Assembly (NCBI GenBank): GCA_964059195.1
Contig: CAXKWD010000011.1
Location: forward strand, 9,316,366-9,380,365
Length of the DNA stretch: 64,000 bases
Reading direction: 5' to 3'
Origin: Ectobius pallidus
Lineage: Eukaryota > Arthropoda > Insecta > Blattodea > Ectobiidae
How positions within the stretch are numbered: position 1 is the first letter of the stretch; each line of letters begins with the position of its first letter. Under the pieces are notes generated by a model. That model was given only the letters and a program-made list of their open reading frames with translations. It ran no database searches and was not told where the DNA came from. Both the position numbers and the translations under genes were made by a program. Below are positions 12,224 through 24,169 of this stretch, piece after piece.

Positions 12224-13995
12224 CCGGTTTTATCCACTTGAAAAAAACCAGGCAATTTTATCCGGATAAAATCAAATTGAATAAAAATAATGGAAGTTTC
12301 TTTCATGTTTTTATTTCCAAACATCATAAATTTAAGTTACAAGCTCAGAACCTGTAGTAGGCCTACTTAGGCCTACTGAGTGCAAATGAAGAGCTACCAG
12401 TTTTATCCACTTGAAAAAAACCAGGTCGGATAAAATCAAATTGAATAAAAATGATTCAAGTTTCTTTCATGTTTTTATTTCCAAACATCATCAATTTAAG
12501 TTACAAGCTCAGAACCTGTAGTAGGCCTACTTAGGCCTACTGAGTGCAAATGAAGAGCTACCAGTTTTATCCACTCTGTTTCGCCGGATAAAATCAAATT
12601 GAATAAAAATAATTCAAGTTTCTTACATGCTTTTATTTCCAAACATCACAAATTTAAAAGTTTCAAGCTCAGAACCTGTAGTAGGCCTACTTAGGCCTAC
12701 TGAGTGCAAATGAAGAGCTACCAGTTTTATCCACTTGAAAAAAGTCAGGCCGGATAAAATCAAATTGAATAAAAATAATTCAAGTTTCTTTCATGTTTTT
12801 ATTTCCAAACATCACAAATTTAAAAGTTTCAAGTTCAGAACCTGTAGTAGGCCTACTGAGTGCAAATGAAGAGCTACCAGTTTTATCCACTTGAAAAAAG
12901 CCAGGCCGGATAAAATCAAACTGAATAAAAATAATTCAAGTTTCTTACATGCTTTTATTTCCAAACATCACAAATTTAAAAGTTTCAAGCTCAGAACCTG
13001 TAGTAGGCCTAAGTGCCTACTTAGGCCTACTGAGTGCAAATGAAGAGCTACCAGTTTTATCCACTTGAAAAAAGCCAGGCCGGATAAAATCAAATTGAAT
13101 AAAAATAATTAAAGTATCTTTCATGTTCTTATTTCCAAACATCACAAATTTAAAAGATACAAGCTCAGAACCTGTAGTAGGCCTACTTAGGCCTACTGAG
13201 TGCAAATACAGAGCTACCAGTTTTATCCACTTGAAAAAAGCCAGGCATTTTATCCGGCTAAAATCAAATTGAATAAAAACAATTGAAGTTCCTTTCATGT
13301 TTAAATTTCCAAAGATCACAAATTTAAAAGTTACAAGCTCAGAACCTGTAGTAGGCCTCAGTTTTATCCACTTGAAAAAAGCCAGACATTTTATCCGGCT
13401 AAAATCAAATTGAATAAAAATAAGGCCTACTACAGGTTCTGAGCTTGTAACTTTTAAATTTGTGATGTTTGGAAATAAAAACAAGAAAGGAACTTAAATT
13501 ATTTTTATTCAATTTGATTTTAGGCCTACTGAGTGCAAATACAGAGCTACCAGTTTTATCCACTTGAAAAAAGCCAGGCATTTTATCCGGCTAAAATCAA
13601 ATTGAATAAAAACAATTGAAGTTCCTTTCATGTTTAAATTTCCAAAGATCACAAATTTAAAAGTTACAAGCTCAGAACCTGTAGTAGGCCTCAGTTTTAT
13701 CCACTTGAAAAAAGCCAGACATTTTATCCGGCTAAAATCAAATTGAATAAAAATAACTGAAGTTCCATTCTTGTTTTTATTTCCAAACATCACAAATTTA
13801 AAAGTTACAAGCTCAGAACCTGTAGTAGGCCTACTTAGGCCTACTGAGTGCAAATGCAGAGCTACCAGTTTTATCCACTTGAAAAATGCCAGGCATTTTA
13901 TCTGGATAAAATCAAATTGAGTAAAAATAATTGAAGTTTCTTTCATGTTCATATTTCCAAACATCACAAAAATAAAAAAGATACAAGCTCAGAAA
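12224..13995. repeat. tandem array, about 11 units of 140-175 bp
   Basis: Each unit runs from ttttatccacttgaaaaaa through aaatcaaattgaataaaaa, tttccaaacatcacaaattt and caagctcagaacctgtagta to paired taggccta octamers and gagtgcaaatgaagagctac. Unit starts are near 12224, 12399, 12562, 12722, 12878, 13052, 13217, 13359, 13549, 13694 and 13868. Part of one unit (about 13423-13523) is inverted. The array begins in the subterminal region of the host hAT and its units retain that region's ttttatccgg..aaaatc motif. Long minus-strand frames here are translations of the repeat and not genes. Confidence 0.9.
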
Positions 13996-14024
13996 CCTAA
14001 AATTGTATTTAGTGTAATTTAATA

Positions 14025-14695
14025 CAGTGAGTCTCATGCAAGAGTTGGCCAATGACACGGGTTTCTGCGTCGCGGCGGGCACAGCAATTAAAGCCGCGAT
14101 CGGTGTAATGATTCAGGTTCTCACATTTACAGTTAAAATTACAATGAAAATAACCACGTACCTCATCACAAGAGATGTTAAAAATGTTCTGCTCTTGCAT
14201 CCACACAATACTGGCACCATTTTAGGAAATTTTCTTTTACGCGCATTAAGTTCAGGTTCTGAAATTGAGTTAATTTTTCTTGTGATATTGTCTTCAAGTT
14301 CTTCTAACGTATGGGAAATTGACCTATACACTTTATTTTTGAAGTTTCCCCATAAATAATAGTCACATGCTGTTAGAAGAACTTAAAAACAATATCACAA
14401 GAGAAATTAACTCTGTCTCGGAAGCTGAAATTATGCGTGTGCGTGTGAAAGAAAATTTCCTGAGAAGGTGCCAGTATTGTGTGGATGCAAGAGAAGAACA
14501 TTTCTAGCAGCTCTTGTGATGAGGTATGTGGTTATTTTCATTGTAATTTTAACTGTAAATATGAGAACCTGAATCATTACACCAATCGCGGCTTTATTTG
14601 CGTAGATATTTCACCCGATCGCTCGGGAGTTGGAGCTGTGCCCACCGCTTCGCAGAATCCCACGTCATTGGCCAACTCTTGCGTGGGACTCACTG
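14025..14695. mobile_element. foldback DNA transposon, TA target, 671 bp
   Basis: Ends CAGTGAGTCTCATGCAAGAG and its inverted partner (CAGTGAGTCCCACGCAAGAG) are flanked by TA. Inverted arms of about 290-320 bp extend to gttcttctaac/gttagaagaac around a 60-base centre. Each arm carries the same small coding-like piece (SCDEV.GYFHCNFN) ending at a GT donor, so the arm copies the end of an exon. The piece also resembles the internal part of the CAGTG element at 50892-51373. Confidence 0.75.
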
Positions 14696-14733
14696 TACCA
14701 CTTCACTGTGTAATTCCCAGCAATAGTTAATTA

Positions 14734-15339
14734 TCGTATTTACTCCAATATAATGCACCCTCGAATTTAATGCGCACCCTGATTTTGAAACTTAAAATCA
14801 TAAAAAAGAGTTTGTTAGCGAATGTAATGCGCATCAATAGGATATTTTATTTGGAATTTTGTCTTAGTATTTATAGAATAATGAACCAACACAAACATTT
14901 ACAGTTAACTGCCAGTTTTAGGCCTACAAGTAGACCTATAGGCATGGCTCATCAATATTCACTAATGTGTTCATCACTGGAATCCTCGGAGGTGCTTATT
15001 TTTATTGCTAAATGGACAAACAAAATGTTAAATGCATGTTTCACAATAAAAGCTGATACCACTCTTAAATGAGTTTAAAATCGACAATGCACAATATTCC
15101 ACATTTGCACTATAGAGCTGATAAAAACTATTTTTTCAATATGTTTCAGAAATTAAATTTCATACGGTGTAGGCTAACGATAAAATGAATGAAGTCGAGA
15201 ATTATAGCAATGCATTGTTATGTAGATCAATATTACCTCCAACCTATGAAACGGATTTGTACTAGTATTTAACACAAACCTCAGTATTGAAATCTACAAA
15301 TGGACAAAAATAGGGCACGTTATATTCGAGTAAATATGG
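14734..15339. mobile_element. TA-flanked MITE, 606 bp
   Basis: Left end tcgtatttactccaatataa, right end inverted ccatatttactcgaatataa, with TA on both sides (14732-14733, 15340-15341). The interior is AT-rich without a convincing transposase. It lies directly between the foldback element and the hAT transposase relic. Confidence 0.65.
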
Positions 15340-15344
15340 TAAAT

Positions 15345-15578
15345 TCACCATTCATCGTAAGACTCTTGCATATTTGCTTTATTCTGCCTGTAGATGTATA
15401 CAAGCTTCTGGGCTTTTTCATTGCCTAGTCTGTTTCTCAATTTTGTTTGTATTAACCCAAATGAAGAAAATACTCTTTCGATTGATGCAGAACTGACTGG
15501 CATACGATGTAAAGATTCTATGGCTTGACAAAATTCCAGCGATAGGTGATTACGCTTCAGATTTGTGTAATTGATGGA
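15345..15578 (-). pseudogene. hAT transposase C-terminal dimerisation region, relic
   Basis: A minus-strand frame of about 77 codons ends in a stop at 15345-15347. It contains SASIERVFSSFGLIQTKLRN and EKAQKLVYIYR, the classic hAT C-terminal dimerisation motif that includes the catalytic Glu (IERVFSS). The rest of the transposase is missing upstream, so it cannot act. It sits at the right place and orientation to be the coding remnant of the hAT at 12189-16281. Confidence 0.85.
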
Positions 15579-17200
15579 GATAAGTATAAAAAATCCATTT
15601 AGGTAGGCCTACAGGACACAGGCTGAGGTAGATTTTATAGTGCTTTTTATGAATTTATTGGGGTAAGTGTAGAATAAAAACTGAAATATTTTTTTATAAA
15701 AAGAAGGTTGTTAATTATGTATTAATTGATATCTTTTATTATTTCATGTTTAATTTGGCCAAGGATTATTGTTCTAAAGATATGTAACTATTATTTTTAA
15801 TATTTCAAACTTTATTTCATTGGTAATTTTAGCCTCAGTTGGTCCTCATAAATTCATTTCGGCATGCCTATTGGCTGAGGTATATTTTCAAGTGTTTTTT
15901 ATTTTCAAAAATTCAAATCTCTCCTTATTTGAGCGCTATTGAGAAACTAGTTGTTGATTTAAAGATTACTCATCAAGAGCTTTTCAACGATACCCCACAA
16001 ACATGGTTTTAAACATTTTTAATTTCCACCCTCACCCCCACAACCACTGAATCATTGGTGTCTAATTTATGCAGACAAAGTTTCCCTCTAAACCCCATAG
16101 GGCCCTAAATATAATTTTTTCAAAATTTCAACCCTCTCCCACCTCCCCCAACCAGGAAAAATTGATTTTAGCCGGCTAAATTTGATTTTAGCCGGCTAAA
16201 ATCATGATTTTAACCGGCTAAAATTGAAAAAAACCGCTGGTCAGGTCTTTTTCAATTTTAGCCGGCTTTTTTACAACCCTGCCTGCCCTTCAAATAACTA
16301 ATTCAGTAAAATGGTTTATGGAGACATGGAAATGAAGAAGGAATGCACAAACCGTGTTTTCACTTAAAGATCATTGATCAGCTTTTTTTTTCTTTTTTAA
16401 TTAATTATTTAATTTTTAAAGTCATCTAAGATTTTTAAGATATCCTAATGGTCCGTAGTGTGTTTACTTGTTTAAATTATGTTAATATTGTGAAAATGAA
16501 TATTTGCTTCAGCATGTGTGGATCGAAATAGTGGGTAAATAATTACTTTTCAGCATTACTTGGTTTAAATGCATTCTTCAGAGCAGTGAATAAAATTCTT
16601 TATCTTTTACATTTCGTTGAGATTCTCTTTACGGAGAAAGTGTCCTAGAAAATATCTAAATCCTATGGCACCAAAGCAAATCGGTTTCTAAGATAGTTGC
16701 AAAATATTGTAGTACAGGATCAGTGTTACTAGAATATATTAACAGAAGAGAAATTGAATTCCAAGATGATGAACTGGGGACTAGTCCAAAAAATTATCAT
16801 TATTTTGTACAGAAATAGCCCTTGCACAATAGAAGAGCTGAAAAACAATAAGTCGTAATAATAATAATAACAGTTATAAGAACAAGAATAAGAACAACAT
16901 CATCATCATCATTATCATCATCGTTATTGTTGCTGGTGTTGTGATATGTGTATTACAGGTCACGCGTACAAGAGTTAACAATTAAACTGAGTAGGGCCTA
17001 TACAGATGTTCATGAAAGATTTATACTACAAACTAGGATGTGTGTGCAAATAAGTAGCCCTTAAAGTATTTCTAATGAATGGAGTTTTACTTGCGTGACC
17101 AGGTTTAGTAGGAGATGGTAGTTTATGAGTACCCTACTTTCATTTCCACAAAAGTTGTACTTACCTGTATTTGCTTTTAAAGAGTAACTCAATTTTACAG

Positions 17201-17337
17201 GAGTACCATCGGAGTTTAGACACTGGAGATACACGGCCCTGTTCAGCATTTGCCAAGATTTTTGAAACAAAATCTGAGCCGGAAAAATCAAAACATTCAA
17301 GCAACCTGGTGAAAGGAAAGAGTATGCCCAGTCTAAG
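17201..17337 (+). CDS. unc80: unc80 exon 2 of window
   Basis: Acceptor aattttacag, donor gtgagg. It continues exon 1 in phase 0: EYHRSLDTGDTRPCSAFAK to KGKSMPSL, then two bases (AG) of a codon finished by exon 3. The stretch is Ser/Lys-rich and looks like a disordered, phosphorylatable linker. Its minus-strand open frames are shadows. Confidence 0.88.
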
Positions 17338-17893
17338 GTGAGGAATGTAGGCTATTAAAATGTAATGACACCACTTTCCTATCTTTCTTTCCCTCCAATA
17401 GTTTTTCAAATTAATGTGCATCCATAGAAGTGTTGAGTAATTCCTGCTCGTGGGAGGTATAAGATATATGTAATAACCAGTCAGATCATCCGAGAACTTC
17501 TCGGTTTAAACAATGTATGGGTTATTGTACTTTTTATAATAACTATGTTCGTATCCTTAAGAATGTCTAAATAATTTAGCTTTCTAATTAAATTTTGTTC
17601 CAGTTTTCTGCCATAATTACTGTGGTTTTCTGTTTTTTTTTTAAATGTTTTGTTCTTTCTATGCCAATTGAAAAATGCACATTGTGGTATTGTCATGAAT
17701 TAAAATTTGTAATATTAGTGGAGACTAAATAACACCACAGTTTTTAAATAGTGAAGCAACTACTTATGAAATAGTAAAAAAGGCACGTGGTCGATTAGCT
17801 GAACGTTAGAGGCACAACTTTTAGAATTTGTAAATTCAAGAATTGGATACTGTCAGCTTAATTAATTTATTTAAAAAAAGAAATTTATATTAA

Positions 17894-18471
17894 CAGTGTT
17901 ACTAATAATCCAGTTGTAACATTTATACCAGGAATATACACAGCTGAGGAGAAAAAATGTACTAATAATCCTTGCATAAGGCTGAATGTGTGGAACACTT
18001 TACACAGCCTTGCCCCCTTGTATAAGCTTGACGTAAATAATCAAGATAGCCGATATCCGTAACAGCCGGTCGTTTCGTAGATGTCTGAGATTGAATTTTG
18101 AGGCTATGCATATTCTGAACTGCTTTTGCGGAATTATAAACATTGTTCCTTGTTTGGGGGACATATTTCCATACTTGTACCCATGGTTACAGCTTTCTGA
18201 AAACAATATAATGAAATACTGAAACTAGATTTTATCTCGGCAGACGACGTGTTGCTGTTTGTTCACGGCTCCAACAGATGGCGTTCAGCAGTGCTCCATA
18301 GCCAGGGGCTAGTAACGTCATGACCAGCGTGACATGTTTGATGACGTTTCACGTACAAACCCTTGGCAGTTATACTGCGTTTATTGGTAATACGGCTTAT
18401 GTAGAACTTGTGCGGAGAACAACCAAACAACCGTTCAACGCAGATATAAGCAGCTTTTATTAGTAAGGCTG
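17894..18471. mobile_element. MITE family copy 1 (CAG..TTACTAATAA ends)
   Basis: Left end cagtgttactaataatcc, right end ttattagtaaggctg (inverted cagccttactaataa). The interior (acactttacacagcc, gtataagcttgacgtaaata, ttccttgtttg) is shared with the copy at 41689-42319. Non-coding. Confidence 0.7.
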
Positions 18472-18671
18472 ATAAAATGAATGTTTAGTACACCAACTAT
18501 ACTATAATTTCTCCTAGGAAGTAACATTTGAGTTTTAGTTTGTTGCTCGCATATGAAAATTCTTATGTAAACCTTGTGTTTGCTGTATTATAATCATTCA
18601 AAATTACAGTTGATAGTATAATTCTGTACCTTCAGTTACTAAATAACATTTAAAAAGTGAACTGTAATTGA

Positions 18672-18745
18672 TTGGTTAGGTCCTGTAGAAATCGAACCTA
18701 GGAACTCTAGCACTGCTAATCAGCCTAATACCATTGAGCTAATAA
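18672..18745 (-). repeat. tRNA-like sequence (SINE head or tRNA pseudogene)
   Basis: The minus strand reads tagctcaatggtattaggct (box A), then cctaggttcgatttctacag (box B GGTTCGATT) at normal tRNA spacing. The acceptor arm does not pair well, so I do not call a functional tRNA. Confidence 0.45.
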
Positions 18746-19103
18746 GATATTCTGTTCAGGCGGTTAACATAACTAGTTATTTGGGTATTTATTATAGATG
18801 TTTTTATGTTTGCATCTGGTCAAGGGTCCACCCTTTTTCTTGTTTTGTTTATTGTCCAGTGTTGACTATGTCATCAACTTATACTGGCAGCTTAATTCCA
18901 TTTTACCTCAAACTCATAGTCATCTTACTATCTATAAGTAAGATTGCAAGCTATTATGATGGATTACCATATAACAACTAATTTTCTTCAAAGGTAGCTT
19001 AAACTTTTGTTATAAACATACATATATTTTTCTTATGATTCTCCCCACATGAGGGTTGACTTTAAAAAAAAAAATACAACCCCTGAAGGTGGTCGACCGC
19101 CAG

Positions 19104-19137
19104 CCGATGATGGGAGAAACACTCCCGAAACTAGTCC
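19104..19137 (+). ncRNA. degenerate hammerhead-ribozyme-like motif (D)
   Basis: CCGATGA (consensus CUGANGA with one change), T, stem GGGAG/CTCCC around AAACA, GAAA at 19127-19130, then a self-complementary ACTAGT followed by C at 19136. Same order as the motifs at 20328, 27930, 28421 and 39973. Helix I pairing is poor here, so probably an inactive relic. Confidence 0.35.
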
Positions 19138-20249
19138 ATTTCTTTATTATTATTTTTTAATTGACGTAAGTGAAATCAAAAGTTTTCTTATTTTTCGACT
19201 TTTCTCAATATTCTCTTGGACTGTTCGCAAAGAATGCTCAAGGGTTTCTGAAGTGAAATGTTTTTTAGATGTGAGAGAAAAATCATATTCCATTCATAAA
19301 TACCGTAGTACCAGTAATAAAATGTATAAGTTAAAGCCCCAATCTTTTCTTCTGTTCAACAAATTGGTGGTTAAACTGATAAGCCTACTATTTGACATTT
19401 GATAGTGGCATGTTGCCAGCACTATGATGCTCAGCCTTTAACCCTCCAGGGAGATTGTTTGAAAGTAAAGTTACATAGGTTACTAATTTTGAGAAAAAGC
19501 TAAGTCGACTCATGTTTCTTTAAGATTTCTTCCAAATAGATGCAAACATTCTGATTTAAAATTGCTTAAAGACCCTAAGTAGTTAGGGGGTGTGGGTTTT
19601 ATAACAGCAAAAAGCCCCACATGAATCTATACTGCTTAGACCAACTTTTTGGTGATCCCGTTGTGATGATCTGTGACAAACAATATAATGAAAGCTAGAT
19701 GTTTAGTCATTCTTTCTGATAACATGCATGTAATCCAAGGAATTAGTTGTAGTATACGAGATATAACAATACAAAAATTTATACAGATGATCATCTACAT
19801 GAACCTTTCATACTTTCTTCTTACTGTAATTGTTAGTCTGCCTTCCTTTTTGATGACTGTACTTGATTGTTGTTACATAGAGTGTTTCCATATCTGTTAC
19901 CCCCTCCCTTAACCTGAGCCATTGTACTTGTGTCTTATTACTGTTTCTTCTCTCAGCTGTTTGATAGATGAATTGACGAGTGGTGGTGGTGGTTGTTCGG
20001 GTGGTGGGTATGGGTAAGTGTAGTTCAACTCACTGCATCAGAGAGCTCTCGCGATCACACCAGACGTTCACACACACACACACACAACATGCTTGTTGTC
20101 AGATAGAGACCATTTTACACAGTTCTACCAGTCGTTTATTTATTTTTTTCTTCTTGTGTGTAGCATTGAAGGAATTTCAACATACTAGGTAATTCAAACC
20201 CAGGTCCAACTCTTTCCACCGGTTATGGATATAAGTTGATAAAACTATT

Positions 20250-20408
20250 ATTAAAACTTTGGTACAGTGGATAAAATTACCTTGAACAGTCACTACTTTT
20301 CAGCCTGACCTCCAGGCCTTCCTCATTTCACCTGAGGAAGGCCTGGTGGTCAGGCTGAAACGTAGTGACTGTTCAAGGTAATTTTATCCACTGTACCAAA
20401 GTTTTAAT
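20250..20408. repeat. 159-bp near-perfect palindrome
   Basis: attaaaactttggtacagtg at the left is mirrored by cactgtaccaaagttttaat at the right; about 76-bp arms with a 7-base centre at 20326-20332 and only a couple of mismatches. Contains the hammerhead-like motif at 20328-20368. Confidence 0.9.
20328..20368 (+). ncRNA. candidate hammerhead ribozyme (A)
   Basis: CTGAGGA core (20332-20338), helix II GCCTG/CAGGC (20341-20345, 20351-20355) around GTGGT, GAAA (20357-20360), self-complementary ACGT as helix III (20360-20363), cleavage-site A at 20364, and helix I TCAC (20328-20331) with GTGA (20365-20368). Two extra bases precede helix II. The mirrored arm has lost the core C. Hammerheads with a minimal, dimer-forming helix III are known from Penelope-like retroelements; activity here is inference. 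Confidence 0.5.
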
Positions 20409-21159
20409 TGAAGGAATTATGATTGTTATGGAAATGTTAAACTTTAAGATTTTGATGGATATACAGTTCTTCAGATTATGAAAGATTATGATTGTGTGTT
20501 ATGTATGTCTATAATGCAGACATGGCGACTAGATTTTGCAAGTTAAATGTCAGAGAACCTCTCTTTTTCAGACATAAAATTAACTTTTACTGTACAAAGA
20601 AGATCAATGCAGGTAATAATAGAAGTTTACATCATTGTGATTAAGGAAATGAGATACCAGAGACTGCAAGTGAAAAAAGTTTATGCAAGTTAATGGATTT
20701 TTGACAATGAATGCACAAGTTCTTATCCAAAAAATCTACAATAAAAAAGACACATTTATAATTCATTTATTTTAAAAAATCTTATAAAAATTTGAATAAT
20801 GTTTATTACATCCCTCATTATTGCTATAATGTTAGAAGAAGTTCGTTAATGCATGTTTCACTTATCCAGTTTTATTTTCGTACTAGAATAAAAGACCTGG
20901 CATCGCCTGGGTTTTGTATTTTGCTTGAACTTTAAAGTAAACTTATGGAATACTTCAGATTTTCAAGCTCTAGGCCCTTATATAGCCTTCCATATTTTGA
21001 CTGCAAAAGATCAATACTCTTTCTTTTCTTCGTTGGCATATCAATAATTCTGGAAAAAGGAGAAACTCTGTGATCGATGATAAAGGGGGAGGGGCCCAAA
21101 GGTTACATGTGCAAAATTTCATCATTATCGGATTAAAACTTTAAGAAATAAAATGGTCC

Positions 21160-21455
21160 CTACACAGGCCATGTATAGTTATGGCTTCGAGAGGTTGAAG
21201 ATTCCAGATTTTTTAGACATTCAGCACATGAAGATAGTAAGATTGTTAGCCTTAACGCATCAGCTGCCTTTTCCCCCCAGGATTGCTCCTGGTACTCATT
21301 TCTGTTGGAGGTTGAGTCGATGCCATGGCCATGGTGCCACCAGAAAGATTAGGCCAATTGAAATATCCCAAAAACTTCATCCCGAATCAAACCCACGACC
21401 TTCCGGTCCGTAGCATTATAACTCAAGTCTCAACCAACTGCTCCATGGCATACCC
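21160..21455 (-). mobile_element. tRNA-derived SINE, copy 1
   Basis: On the minus strand it starts ggtatgccatggagcagttg with a box-A-like head and ggtcgtgggtttgattcggg in box-B position, then a body shared with the copies at 43523 and 59964 (ttggcctaat, caacctccaacagaaatgag, taccaggagcaatcc). About 295 bp. RNA polymerase III promoter boxes are visible but function is not implied. Confidence 0.75.
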
Positions 21456-22710
21456 CAAGAATAAAACTGTAGATTTGTATACTAAACAGACAGACAGTTA
21501 AACAATCTTCCTTTGTATACTCAGATATAGACATATTTTTACCTTAAAACTTAAAGTTATTAAGTTATAAATTACATGCCTGGCATTCACAAATATTTGG
21601 TGTTATTCGATAGATGCATTTTTACCTTAATGCATATTACAAATTGCATTACATTTGATGATAAGATTAATCAGTTTTACTCGCACTTAAGTAATGAGAT
21701 TGTTTATGCACTATCATTTGTCCATACATAGCAACCTCATGTACATTATGTTATATGATAGTAAGGGCATGAAAAGGGCACAGTAATTGTTTCTTTCAAA
21801 ATGAAATGTAGACAGTGTTTTTCCTCTTGTGTTGAAGGCTAAGTGTGCAAATTTCATTGAGATTGGAATAAAACTTTAGATTGGTATAAAGGTTAAACAC
21901 TGCTGATATTTTCACCATCTTATCATCACACAAATATGTGTTAATCGAATATAATAAAATAATGCTATCTCATAGAGACTAATACACAAGAGGGCATCAT
22001 TTTACTGTGACAAAGCACATATTTGTTGGTTCTTTCTTGGGAGTTTAAACTATAAAGTTGCAATTAATCGAAGTTAAGAAAACTATTTTGTACTTACTTC
22101 GCTTTATTACTTTTCTAGTGCGGTTTAGTGAGGATCTCTAACATCCTCAATCCTATCTGATTCACATTGGAGATTTCTTCTGCTGCTGCCCTCTGTTGTA
22201 AGTCTATTAATACAGAAAATCATTACTTCAAAATCATAATATTTTTTTGAAGATATTCATTTTTTCCCAGGTTGAAAGTTGATTTGCTATATTAATCAAA
22301 ATTTCAAGGCAATGATTTTTCTCTAAGCTACAAATTTTTGTTTTTCTCCTTCATGGTGCAGAACATTGCAGAAATACAAAATACAGCAACTTTAAAAAAT
22401 CAGCAGTAGTAGCTTACTTCTGGAATTATTGTCTTGAAATAAAAGAGGAACCAATTTTAGTCAAATGTGTTAATAAAACAAATGGTTTTTCAGTCTGGGA
22501 AAAAATTCATATCTAATAGGAATAAAGAAAAGATTAAGAATTTCAAAGTATTGATTTTTGGTGACTTTCACCAAAGAGTAGCAGCAGAAAACACATACTG
22601 GTACAGTCAGAATTTCAATCAGTCTGAGGATGTCAGCAATCGCGAAAAAAAAAAAAAAATCTATTAAGGAAAGTGAAGTATATATGTAAAAAAAGCCTTC
22701 TTTAGTTTAT

Positions 22711-22830
22711 ATACTTGTTGTTTCATTAAAGCGAGAGAGTATATTTGTTTTTTAATTAAAGTAAGAGAGTTTACTTGATGTTTAATTAAAGTAAGAGAGT
22801 ATACTTGACGTTTAATTAAAGAGAGAATGT
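22711..22830. repeat. 30-bp tandem repeat, 4 copies
   Basis: Four consecutive units of exactly 30 bp (22711, 22741, 22771, 22801) of the form atacttgatgtttaattaaa followed by gtaagagagt. The last is slightly diverged. Confidence 0.9.
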
Positions 22831-24169
22831 ATAGTGATGAAAATGTTAGCTATTTTTCAGAGGTAGATTCCGTCTAGATTCAAACATTTCCTTTGTGTTT
22901 CACTATTGTTAAACATTTTATTCATTTTATTGTAACTGTCTGCAATTGTTTGCATATTACACCATGTTCATGTTTATTAATTTATCAACAATGATTACCT
23001 TAATTTTTTCCTTGGAATGGTTCATGCGAAGTAGACTACATGTGAACAACACATGAGACATAATCTTATTTGTTAAATCCAAGTATTATCATAAGTTCTT
23101 TTCTGTTAACTTCATTTCTGGGGTGGTGTCTTTAGTAGAGAATTTATGAGAAATCGGGTGGAAATGCACACCCATATTAGTGTGCAAGAGGCATATGCCG
23201 TACTTGTTCTGATTTGGACACTTTGGTTCATTAAAGAATTTTTCCATGTGTGTCCTTTTCATTCTGCACTCCCTAGCCACCACCGAGCAACCACTATTTG
23301 ATTTATGCAATTGTAGCAACTCCAGCGGACCTCAACAGAAATAATTAAGATTTCTTAGTTTTTTTTTTTTTAATATCTTCTATAACAAGCCTGTTTTTTA
23401 TATTCAGATTATAGTGTTATTTTCAAAAATAGAGTAATGCACTAAAGTGAGATCTAAGTATGCGTACCAAATTATTTCAGAACATCTGTGGGATGCACCA
23501 GTTGTAAGCAATCATTGTATATGTACTAAATAATCCAGGGTGGATGGCTGTGTGGGAACCATGTATGTAGGCCATAGAAGCAGGTGGAAGCAACCAGTAC
23601 TATAGAGTTCTATAGAATGGTAATGAAATGCACTGTCTTTGTGCTATGGACAAGTGGTGCACTTGTTGCAGTGCTGCTTGAAGAGTTAGCAGCAATGTTT
23701 CCACATTAATTAAAAAGAAGAATGCTTACTTGCTGCCTTACAAAGGCACTGGTCATCTTCATTATTCACATCTATTGAAGGAAGAGTCCATCACCTACAA
23801 ATTCTTTTTATTACTGGGAATTTCAACATACATTTCAGTTCTTTTAGGAAGTGTAGATTTGTCCTTTACATGAAATTTTAGAATTTATTCCTAGATATAT
23901 ATGATGCAGGGGTCTATGTTGTGAACAAAGGGTCACAAATTCGCACTAATAACTCAACACTTTTGGGACATTTACTACTCTCAAATAAATATGGACTTCA
24001 TGAGTTGTGACAAATTTTGTCAATTACTTTCTTCATAAAAAATAAAGCAGCTACATAAATAAGCAATGCAATATAAAAATATCTTCCTCTTGAAAAGCTC
24101 ACATGAATTTCTATACCCTAAGCATGGATTTTGCAATTTGATTCTTCAGGTTCTAACAAAGAGTAAGTG

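Larger units (their letters stand above)
12189..16281 (-). mobile_element. hAT transposon relic, 4.1 kb, with nested insertions
   Basis: Left end CAGGGTAGTTATGAAAAAAG, right end (inverted) CAGGGTTGTAAAAAAGCCGG. A perfect 8-bp target duplication cctgccct flanks it (12181-12188 and 16282-16289), the hAT signature. Inside are an amplified tandem array (12224-13995), a foldback transposon (14025-14695), a TA-flanked MITE (14734-15339) and the minus-strand end of a hAT transposase (15345-15578). The subterminal word gccggctaaaatc recurs many times at both ends. Confidence 0.85.
9191..17200 (+). other. unc80 intron between exons 1 and 2
   Basis: 8.0 kb intron, nearly half of it mobile DNA: a TA-flanked MITE, a TIR element at 10380-11473, and the nested hAT relic at 12189-16281. 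Stretches 9771-10379, 11474-12188 and 16282-17200 show no gene; 16855-16925 is a taa/atc microsatellite. A possible extra exon at 11770 is discussed in the findings. Confidence 0.8.

Noticed and set aside
13017..13967. Two long minus-strand open frames (155 and 152 codons) with repeated FIQFDFSRIKCLAFFKWIKL-like peptides
   Set aside because: They are the translation of the tandem DNA array inside a hAT relic. The peptides repeat because the DNA repeats, and the frames pass through unit junctions without a start, splice or homology signal.
12224..13995. Direct repeats with spacing reminiscent of a CRISPR array
   Set aside because: Units are 140-175 bp with no short-repeat/unique-spacer pattern, there are no cas genes, and the context is an animal gene.
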